64,000 nucleotides of DNA from UBA8914 sp034002905 (lineage in GTDB: Bacteria > Pseudomonadota > Alphaproteobacteria > UBA9219), in NCBI GenBank assembly GCA_034002905.1, contig JAVEZQ010000001.1, positions 186,001 to 250,000 of the forward strand. Direction: 5' to 3'. Positions 57,991 through 64,000 of this stretch are shown here, one piece after another. Made by a program: the position numbers and the translations under genes. A model generated the notes under the pieces. That model worked only from the letters and a program-made list of their open reading frames with translations, did not search any database and was not told where the DNA came from. Numbering within the stretch: position 1 is the first letter of the stretch; each line of letters begins with the position of its first letter.

Positions 57991-58147
57991 AATATTTTCC
58001 CTCCTGTTGCTCTTAAGCACATCTGCGCAAATTATAGTGCGCGGAAAACTTGAATCCTAATCTTTTAAAAACAAGCCGCGTATGAATGCATTCCGCATGC
58101 TGCTTGTTTGCTATTACCTAAAATTTATTTTCTGCACGTTTATTAAA

Positions 58148-58171
58148 AGGGCGGCCGTTTCCGGCCGCCCT
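58148..58171 (-). terminator. Rho-independent terminator of the repeat-rich lipoprotein gene
   Basis: AGGGCGGCCG-TTTC-CGGCCGCCCT forms a GC-rich 10-bp stem with a 4-base loop. Read on the minus strand it is followed directly by TTTTAATA, 15 bases after the lipoprotein stop. Confidence 0.85.
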
Positions 58172-58185
58172 AAAGTCATAGATTA

Positions 58186-58986
58186 TCACTTACAGCTAGG
58201 CCCATTGGTGCAGCTACGGTTGTTGCCATAGTGGTTGCCATTGTTGCCCTTGTCGTTGCCATAATGGTTGCCATTGTTGCCCGAAGATGGCTTTGAAGGC
58301 TTGGTGACGGTCACAGGCTTGTTGACGGTCACAGGCTTGTTGACGGTCACAGGCTTGTTGACGTTCACAGGCCTGTTGACGTTCACAGGTTTGTTTACAT
58401 TGTTGATATCGGTGTCTACATTAACGCCGACATTAACGCCGTTCTCTACGGAACCACCATTTCCAATGCCTGTACCTCCCGCAGCTGTTGCGGAAAGATC
58501 CCCGATGTTGACGTCTGCACCGCCACCACCAGCGCCACCAGCACCACCAGCACCGCCCAGTGCAGTTTGATCCTGCTGCATCGAAATACTAGTATTATCT
58601 GCCAGCGCCCCATCCTGTGCTGCATCGGCGTATTCCAGATCGGCAACGCCCGACATGACCTGACCCGCGGCAATACCGGTATCACGAAGAGCACCTGTCA
58701 CTTGCTTCAGGTTCGAGTCTTCGCCAATAACCTGACCAACTCTTTCATGAACCAAATTTTCAGGGTTCTGAGGATCAAAGGTAATGACACGTTCGTAATA
58801 GGTTGAGCTGTTGGGCGCGGTGATCGAACCGGTTGTGCGCTCTGTTCCCATGGTTAGGTACTTGCCGTCAGGTGTCTTTAGGTCCTCGCCCTTGAACGTC
58901 AACGGAGCAACTTTGTCTCGCAGGGCGCACCCACCGAGAGCGGTCGTCAACAAGAGTGCATATGCAAAAGGAGCTTTTTTCTTCAT
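58186..58986 (-). CDS. Lipoprotein with C-terminal hexapeptide repeats
   Basis: A 266-residue protein with a signal peptide ending in the lipobox LGGC, so Cys20 is probably lipidated and anchored to a membrane. The folded N-terminal half (TSTYYERVITFDPQNPENLVHERVGQVIGEDSN) is followed by a Gly/Ala-rich linker, five to six copies of a KPVxVN hexapeptide, and a GNNGNHYGN-rich tail ending CTNGPSCK. The design suggests a surface or periplasmic protein with an extended, repeat-built stalk. I chose the start for the signal peptide. Confidence 0.7.
   Translation of the reverse strand: MKKKAPFAYALLLTTALGGCALRDKVAPLTFKGEDLKTPDGKYLTMGTERTTGSITAPNSSTYYERVITFDPQNPENLVHERVGQVIGEDSNLKQVTGALRDTGIAAGQVMSGVADLEYADAAQDGALADNTSISMQQDQTALGGAGGAGGAGGGGADVNIGDLSATAAGGTGIGNGGSVENGVNVGVNVDTDINNVNKPVNVNRPVNVNKPVTVNKPVTVNKPVTVTKPSKPSSGNNGNHYGNDKGNNGNHYGNNRSCTNGPSCK
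58303..58392. repeat. Five tandem 18-bp coding repeats
   Basis: Five consecutive units of GTTGACGGTCACAGGCTT or close variants encode the KPVTVN/KPVNVN hexapeptides of the lipoprotein. Units 2 and 3 are identical and the outer ones differ at a few bases, so copy number could change by slippage or recombination. Confidence 0.9.
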
Positions 58987-59176
58987 GTTACAATTCCTTC
59001 CGTGATATTGATGGATAAGCCTTGGCTTAGACACAACCTAGCCCTTTCTTGACAGAAATAAAATAGTTGTTTGCTTTCATCTGCAAATATTTTCTGCTGA
59101 AATACATTAAGGTTAATGGACTAATATTGGGACAGAACTTAAGTAGTATCGTCCGTTTATTTTGGATAAACGAAAA

Positions 59177-59842
59177 TCAGGGTGTGGCTTGCTTAATGAT
59201 CTTTTGTGGGTTTGAAAGGGGTACATTCTGATAGGGGCTAAGTCCGCCGAGATTGTACAAATCACGTCCGGCGTCGTATATTTTTAGCTCGCTATTTGCC
59301 TTTTTCTCTTCCTTTTCGGCCTTTTCCACCGCGGCTTTGATTTCGGGAGAAGGTGGCACGCTCCATTTACCCTTTAGACGATCCTGATAGTATTGCTGTT
59401 CTGCTTTCTTTCCGATGGACTGGATTTGTTCAAATATAGATTGGGCTCGTTTAAACCCCACGACTGCAATACCATCCAAATTTACAATTTTCGCGTTTTT
59501 TAATGTCGTGAATGTATAGCCTTTGTCAAAAATCGCCTCGCATATTTTCTTGTTGCCGTTGTCATAGCAGGGCCCTGAAGCGCCTGAGATCAGCGGTTCA
59601 CCCATGTCATTGCGTGCGACGCCATCGGGTTTGGTGTTGTCAGCCAGAAAACGAATTTCATAACCGTCACCCAGAGATTCCGTTTTTGCGGACAGTTCCT
59701 TAAATTCTTCTGGAACCGGATAATCTAAACGGTGGTCTTTCGTAGCGCAGCCATAGGCCGATGCGCACAAAACGAGTGACAGCAGTTTGTAAGCGATGCT
59801 GTTTCTTGAGCCTGTAACCTGATTTGCTGTTCCAGCGGTCAT
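59177..59842 (-). CDS. Putative exported lipoprotein, unknown function
   Basis: A 221-residue protein. A hydrophobic segment IAYKLLSLVLCASAYGC looks like a lipoprotein signal with a possible lipobox cysteine in LSLVLC or AYGC. The mature part has two further cysteines (GPCYDNGNKKICE), and the C-terminal third is Lys/Glu-rich. GGAGAAGTCGA precedes the chosen ATG. Not recognised. The next 210 bases to aspS have nothing that I can support. Confidence 0.6.
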   Translation of the reverse strand: MTAGTANQVTGSRNSIAYKLLSLVLCASAYGCATKDHRLDYPVPEEFKELSAKTESLGDGYEIRFLADNTKPDGVARNDMGEPLISGASGPCYDNGNKKICEAIFDKGYTFTTLKNAKIVNLDGIAVVGFKRAQSIFEQIQSIGKKAEQQYYQDRLKGKWSVPPSPEIKAAVEKAEKEEKKANSELKIYDAGRDLYNLGGLSPYQNVPLSNPQKIIKQATP

Positions 59843-60054
59843 TTCGACTTCTCCGTGGAATAATGGTAATAAAATGTCCTTCAAATATGGGGTTATCATA
59901 AAAATCCGTTATCCTTAATTCAATCTTGAAAGTATAAAGATCGGCCTGCTGTTAACCATTGCGTTCAAGGGCCAACCGTTATAGAAATGTCTTTGGTTTC
60001 TCTCTGTTGCGGGCTGTTTGGCCCCTTTTTTGTTTCTTGTTGGAGTGAGTTTTT

Positions 60055-61863
60055 ATGCACCCTTATCGTACCCACACCTGTGGTCAATTGCGCCTTGAGC
60101 ATGTTGGCCAGTCCGTCCGTCTGTCCGGCTGGGTGCATCGCAAGCGCGATCATGGCGGCTTGCTCTTTATCGATCTGCGCGACCATTACGGCATCACCCA
60201 GTGTGTGATCGATATGTCCAGCCCCCTGATGGCCGTTGTCGAGCATGTGAAAAACGAAAGCGTCGTGACCATTACAGGCAAGGTTGTGCAGCGCCCCGAC
60301 GAAACGGCGAATGATCGCCTGCCGACTGGCGCGGTTGAAGTGGATATTCAGGAATTTCTGGTACAAAGCGCCGCCGATCCTTTGCCGATGCAGGTCAATG
60401 CTGACGCCGATACGGGCGAGGATGTGCGTCTGACCTATCGCTTCCTCGATCTGCGCCGTGAGCGGATGCAGGAAAATATGAAGCTCCGCACGGATGTGAT
60501 TGCCTCCTTGCGTCGCCGTATGTGGGCGCAGGGTTTCCGCGAGTTTCAGACGCCGATCCTGACGTCGTCGAGCCCCGAAGGCGCACGTGACTATCTGGTG
60601 CCAAGCCGTATCCATCCGGGAAAATTCTATGCGTTGCCCCAAGCGCCACAGCAGTTTAAGCAACTGCTTATGGTGGCAGGTTGTGATCGTTATTTCCAGA
60701 TTGCGCCATGCTTCCGCGATGAAGATGCCCGCGCTGACCGCAGCCCCGGCGAGTTCTACCAGCTTGATATCGAGATGAGCTTTGTCACGCAGGATGATGT
60801 CTTTGCGGCGATTGAGCCTGTTTTGCATGGCGTGTTTGATGAGTTTGGCGGGTTCCGTCGCGAGACAAAGCCAGAGGTTACGCCTTATCCGTTTCCGCGT
60901 ATTCCCTATGACGAGGCGATGCTCAAATACGGCTCGGACAAGCCCGATCTACGCAACCCGCTTGTGATCACGGACGTGACAAGCGTCTTTGCCCGTGCGG
61001 ATGTCGAGTTTCGCGCATTCCGAAGCGTAATCGATGCGGCTGGCGTCGTTCGCGCCATTCGCGCGCCGAAAGTCGCCGACCGTCCGCGCAGCTTCTTTGA
61101 CAAGCTGAACGATTGGGCGCGTGGGCTTGGCGCGCCGGGCCTTGGCTATATCGTCTTTGAAAATGGCGCAGGGAAGGGGCCTATCGCTCGTTTTGTCGGC
61201 GAAGAAGCGCAAAAAGAACTGCGTGCGCTCACGGGCTGTGAAGATGGCGATGCCGTGTTCTTTGTGTGCGACAAGGTTTCGGCGGCGGTCAAACTGGCGG
61301 GGCAAGCGCGCACCAAGATTGCGCAGGATATGGACTGCATCGAAAAGAACGCGTTTCGCATGTGCTGGATCGTCGATTTCCCGATGTTCGAATATGATGA
61401 AGAGCGCAAGAAGATCGACTTCTCGCACAACCCGTTCTCGATGCCGCAGGGTGGCTTGAAAGCGTTGCAGGAGCAAGATCCGCTGACCATCAAGGCGTAT
61501 CAGTATGACATCGTTTGCAACGGTGTGGAGCTGTCGTCTGGTGCGATCAGAAACCATTTGCCGGAGGTGATGTATAAGGCGTTTGAGATCGCGGGTTACA
61601 GTGCCGAGGAACTGGAAAGCCGTTTTAGCGGTATGCTTCATGCCTTTAAGCTAGGAGCCCCGCCGCATGGTGGCACTGCGCCGGGCGTGGATCGCATCGT
61701 GATGCTGCTGGCTGATGAGCCGAACATCCGCGAGATCATCGCGTTCCCGCTGAACCAGCAGGCGCAGGATCTCATGATGCAGGCGCCCAACACGGTTGAG
61801 CCCGAACGCCTGCGCGAGCTGCATATCCGCCACGTCCCTTCGCCCGTGAAAAAGGACGATTGA
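60055..61863 (+). CDS. aspS: Aspartyl-tRNA synthetase
   Basis: A 602-residue bacterial-type class II enzyme: an N-terminal OB-fold (GWVHRKRDHGGLLFIDLRDHYG), the class II core with motif 2 (QIAPCFRDEDARADR), a GAD insertion (about 290-420), and motif 3 near the end (GGTAPGVDRIVMLLA). Enzymes of this length in Alphaproteobacteria are often non-discriminating (charging tRNA-Asn too), which cannot be decided here. GGAGTGAG lies before the ATG. Confidence 0.95.
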   Translation: MHPYRTHTCGQLRLEHVGQSVRLSGWVHRKRDHGGLLFIDLRDHYGITQCVIDMSSPLMAVVEHVKNESVVTITGKVVQRPDETANDRLPTGAVEVDIQEFLVQSAADPLPMQVNADADTGEDVRLTYRFLDLRRERMQENMKLRTDVIASLRRRMWAQGFREFQTPILTSSSPEGARDYLVPSRIHPGKFYALPQAPQQFKQLLMVAGCDRYFQIAPCFRDEDARADRSPGEFYQLDIEMSFVTQDDVFAAIEPVLHGVFDEFGGFRRETKPEVTPYPFPRIPYDEAMLKYGSDKPDLRNPLVITDVTSVFARADVEFRAFRSVIDAAGVVRAIRAPKVADRPRSFFDKLNDWARGLGAPGLGYIVFENGAGKGPIARFVGEEAQKELRALTGCEDGDAVFFVCDKVSAAVKLAGQARTKIAQDMDCIEKNAFRMCWIVDFPMFEYDEERKKIDFSHNPFSMPQGGLKALQEQDPLTIKAYQYDIVCNGVELSSGAIRNHLPEVMYKAFEIAGYSAEELESRFSGMLHAFKLGAPPHGGTAPGVDRIVMLLADEPNIREIIAFPLNQQAQDLMMQAPNTVEPERLRELHIRHVPSPVKKDD

Positions 61864-61877
61864 CCGTTTTGTAATCT

Positions 61878-62121
61878 GACCCCTCCCCAAAAAAGTCTTG
61901 GCGACTTTTTTGACCCTCCCTCAAGGGGAGGGTGGTTATAGTATCCGCGTCAACCTCGACAAGGGGAAGGTGGTTACGGAGAGCGATGTTGAGGGATTGG
62001 TTGCATAAAGATTATGTCGAGATTCTTTTTCAATTTCTGTTGTTATGGTATAACGCAGGAAAGACAACCACCCTCCCCTTGAGGGAGGGTCGGAAGCGCG
62101 GAGCGTTTTCGGGGAGGGGGC
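61878..62121. repeat. MITE-like inverted-repeat element, copy 1
   Basis: A 244-base element. Outer ends GACCCCTCCCC and GGGGAGGGGgC are inverted copies. Just inside, ACCCTCCCTCAAGGGGAGGG...TGGTT is matched by its complement near the right end, around an unrelated AT-rich centre of about 120 bases. A second copy follows the nuclease gene. It looks like a short non-autonomous element or long palindromic repeat. Confidence 0.8.
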
Positions 62122-62125
62122 AGGG

Positions 62126-62512
62126 ATGAAGCGAAAGGCGGCGCACAAATATCGTGCAGGACTGATCCGCCGCGCACGAGATTTGCGCCAATCCGGCTCT
62201 CCGGTTGAAAAGATTTTTTGGCGCGCTTTACGAAGTCATCCCGATCAAGAAAAGTTTAGGTTCCGTTATCAGCACCCTATCTTCCAGTATGTTGTAGATT
62301 TTATATCTTTGTCGGCAAAGCTTGTTGTTGAAGTAGATGGTTCGTCGCATGATGCCACCTTCGCCCAAGATGTGGTGCGACAAAAACACTTAGAGGATTT
62401 AGGTTATCAAGTTTTACGTGTAAGCAATAGCGATGTCTTAGGAGATGTATCGTCCGTTGCCGCTTGGGTTTATGAACAGGCGAAGCTGCGGCTGGTAGAG
62501 TTACAGAAATGA
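62126..62512 (+). CDS. DUF559 endonuclease-domain protein (Vsr-like fold)
   Basis: A 128-residue protein of the DUF559 group, related to very-short-patch-repair nucleases. It has RARDLRQSGSPVEKIFWRALR, then the PD-(D/E)xK-like core FRFRYQHPIFQYVVDFISLSAKLVVEVDGSSHD (Asp in VVDF, Glu in VVEVDG). Its ATG begins 4 bases after repeat element 1, and its stop overlaps the first two bases of element 2. Possibly a nuclease tied to the flanking repeats. Activity is inferred from family. Confidence 0.85.
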   Translation: MKRKAAHKYRAGLIRRARDLRQSGSPVEKIFWRALRSHPDQEKFRFRYQHPIFQYVVDFISLSAKLVVEVDGSSHDATFAQDVVRQKHLEDLGYQVLRVSNSDVLGDVSSVAAWVYEQAKLRLVELQK

Positions 62513-62735
62513 CCCCTCCCCAAAAAAGTCTTGACGATTTTTTTGACCCTCCTTCAAGGGGAGGGTGGTTGCCGGACTTGTGGTTGACATGGGCCAATAG
62601 TGATACAGACTTACGTAGATGATGCACAATATCAAGATTATTGTCTGGTTTTGGCTGTGATGTATATTGTAGGAAATGTAACCATCCTCCGCTTGAGGGC
62701 GGGTCGGAAACGCGGAGCGTTTTCGGGGAGGGGTC
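62511..62735. repeat. MITE-like inverted-repeat element, copy 2
   Basis: A 225-base relative of the element before the nuclease gene, in the same orientation. The ends (GACCCCTCCCC/GGGGAGGGGTC, here perfectly complementary) and inner arms are conserved, while the central 110 bases differ completely. Conserved ends with a variable centre suggest selection on the ends or insertion of independent copies. Confidence 0.8.
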
Positions 62736-62783
62736 AGGAACGATGAAAATTTCAAAGCATACTAGGTAAACGGCAGGTACCTT

Positions 62784-64000
62784 ATGACCTTTCCGATTTT
62801 TGCCGATGTAATCAAGCCGAACTTTCGTCCCGAAGCGGGGCGGAAATTTGAGCTGGTTAGCGACTTTCAACCCGCCGGAGATCAGCCGCAGGCGATTGAC
62901 GCGTTGTGTGCGGGATTGGAAGCAGGGGAGCGCAATCAGGTTTTGCTGGGCGTTACGGGCTCCGGTAAGACCTTCACGATGGCGCAAGTCATTCAGAGAT
63001 TGCAGCGCCCGGCCATTATCCTTGCACCCAATAAAACGCTCGCCGCCCAGCTCTATGGCGAGATGAAGAGCTTCTTCCCCCACAACGCGGTCGAATATTT
63101 CGTCAGCTATTACGACTATTACCAGCCCGAAGCCTATGTGCCGAAAACGGACACCTATATCGAAAAGGAGTCCATGATCAACGAGCAGATAGATCGCATG
63201 CGCCATGCGGCGACGCGCGCGCTTTTGGAAAGGGATGATGTAATCCTAGTGGCGTCGGTGTCGTGTATTTATGGCATAGGCTCTGTCGAAACCTATCAGG
63301 ATATGGTGATTGCGCTACAAAACGGGCAGACTTTGCCGCTTAAGGAGTTGCTCAGCGCTTTTGTCCAGCTTCAATACAAGCGAAATGATATCGGTTTCGG
63401 ACGCGGCGATTTCCGCGTGAAGGGCGACACGGTCGAAGTCTTTCCCGCGCATATGGAAGATCGCGCGTGGCGCTTGTCTTTCTTTGGTGATGAGATTGAA
63501 AAGATCGTCGAGATTGATCCGCTCACGGGCGAGAAGGGCAAAGCGTTGGAGGGCGTGAAGCTTTATGCCAACAGCCATTATGTCACGCCGCAATTCACGA
63601 TCGAGCAAGCCGTCGAGAAGATTAAGGTGGATTTGAAAGGCCAGTTACAGGCCTTTTTGGCCGAGGGTAAATTGCTGGAAGAGCAGCGTCTGCGCGAGCG
63701 CATCACCTTTGATACGGAAATGATGCTCGCGACTGGAAGCTGTTCGGGGATCGAGAATTATTCGCGCTATCTGACGGGCCGCGCACCGGGCGAGCCGCCA
63801 CCGACGCTTTTTGAATATCTGCCCGAACACGCAATGCTTTTTGTGGATGAGAGCCATAATATGATTCCGCAACTTCATGCGATGGCGCGTGGCGATTTTC
63901 AGCGTAAAACGACGCTCGCGCACTATGGCTTTCGCCTGCCGTCCTGCGTCGATAACCGCCCGCTCAAGTTCGATGAGTGGGAGCGCATGCGGCCCCAGAC
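62784..64000 (+). CDS. uvrB: Excinuclease ABC subunit UvrB (N-terminal 405 residues)
   Basis: An open frame running off the right edge. It has Walker A GVTGSGKT at about 56-63, the damage-verifying beta-hairpin region SYYDYYQPEAYVPKTDTYIEK, SVSCIYGIG, and the DEAD-like box LFVDESHNMIPQL near residue 355. UvrB receives DNA from UvrA, verifies lesions and recruits UvrC in nucleotide excision repair. AGGTACCTT precedes the ATG. The C-terminal helicase motifs and UvrA/UvrC-binding part lie outside the window. Confidence 0.95.
   Translation, partial: MTFPIFADVIKPNFRPEAGRKFELVSDFQPAGDQPQAIDALCAGLEAGERNQVLLGVTGSGKTFTMAQVIQRLQRPAIILAPNKTLAAQLYGEMKSFFPHNAVEYFVSYYDYYQPEAYVPKTDTYIEKESMINEQIDRMRHAATRALLERDDVILVASVSCIYGIGSVETYQDMVIALQNGQTLPLKELLSAFVQLQYKRNDIGFGRGDFRVKGDTVEVFPAHMEDRAWRLSFFGDEIEKIVEIDPLTGEKGKALEGVKLYANSHYVTPQFTIEQAVEKIKVDLKGQLQAFLAEGKLLEEQRLRERITFDTEMMLATGSCSGIENYSRYLTGRAPGEPPPTLFEYLPEHAMLFVDESHNMIPQLHAMARGDFQRKTTLAHYGFRLPSCVDNRPLKFDEWERMRPQ

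Noticed and set aside
58303..58392. CRISPR array
   Set aside because: Contiguous 18-bp repeats in frame with a lipoprotein gene, without spacers.

Overview
The window looks like the chromosome of a Gram-negative alphaproteobacterium. The right part carries a typical alphaproteobacterial core neighbourhood (nadABC, smc, a DsbA-family thioredoxin, DciA/DUF721, mutY, ribonuclease D, aspS, uvrB) plus envelope genes (an MlaC-like protein, a GH17-GT2 glucan synthase, lipoproteins). No close relative can be named from sequence alone. By eye the 6-18.5 kb stretch is more AT-rich than the core on the right.

Left of a tRNA-Ser(GCT) at 38.8 kb everything looks accessory. (1) 0-5.9 kb: a coupled minus-strand operon encoding an excisionase-like HTH protein, an MmeI-like DNA adenine methylase, a HEPN-like protein with an RNYIAH motif, an SF2 helicase and the start of a probable GIY-YIG nuclease. 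This looks like a restriction or anti-phage system. (2) 6.0-18.7 kb: a dense minus-strand cluster with an O-carbamoyltransferase, SAM methyltransferase, seryl-tRNA synthetase paralogue, two Gfo/Idh/MocA dehydrogenases, a radical SAM enzyme, a nucleotidyltransferase-like protein, an FAD/4Fe-4S dehydrogenase, an M20 deacylase and a GNAT. A previously unlisted 54-codon ORF with a good ribosome site stands at its head. It reads as a natural-product pathway of unknown product. (3) 18.7-26.3 kb: an MBL hydrolase, an unrecognised cysteine-bearing protein, a Nudix protein, strings of small overlapping genes, two XRE-type regulators and an EgtD-type methyltransferase. (4) 26.6-30.1 kb: two ParB/RepB-like proteins coupled to a large serine recombinase. 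(5) 30.1-38.1 kb: HTH proteins, a Fic enzyme, an internally deleted tyrosine integrase, a possible structured RNA, a lipoprotein/membrane-protein pair, and a two-gene cassette present twice in convergent orientation.

The tRNA-Ser points its 3' end at this accessory DNA, as expected at an island junction. Its 5' flank carries 93-bp tandem repeats that include the first 15 bases of the tRNA.

Right of the tRNA, a Nudix-type NAD regulator (NrtR/NadQ-like) diverges from nadABC. Palindromes lie between the -35 and -10 boxes and over the nadA ribosome site, which suggests direct repression. A bidirectional terminator separates nadC from smc. mutY and the DciA-like gene diverge with overlapping start codons. 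Between aspS and uvrB, a DUF559 (Vsr-like) nuclease gene fits exactly between two inverted-repeat, MITE-like elements.
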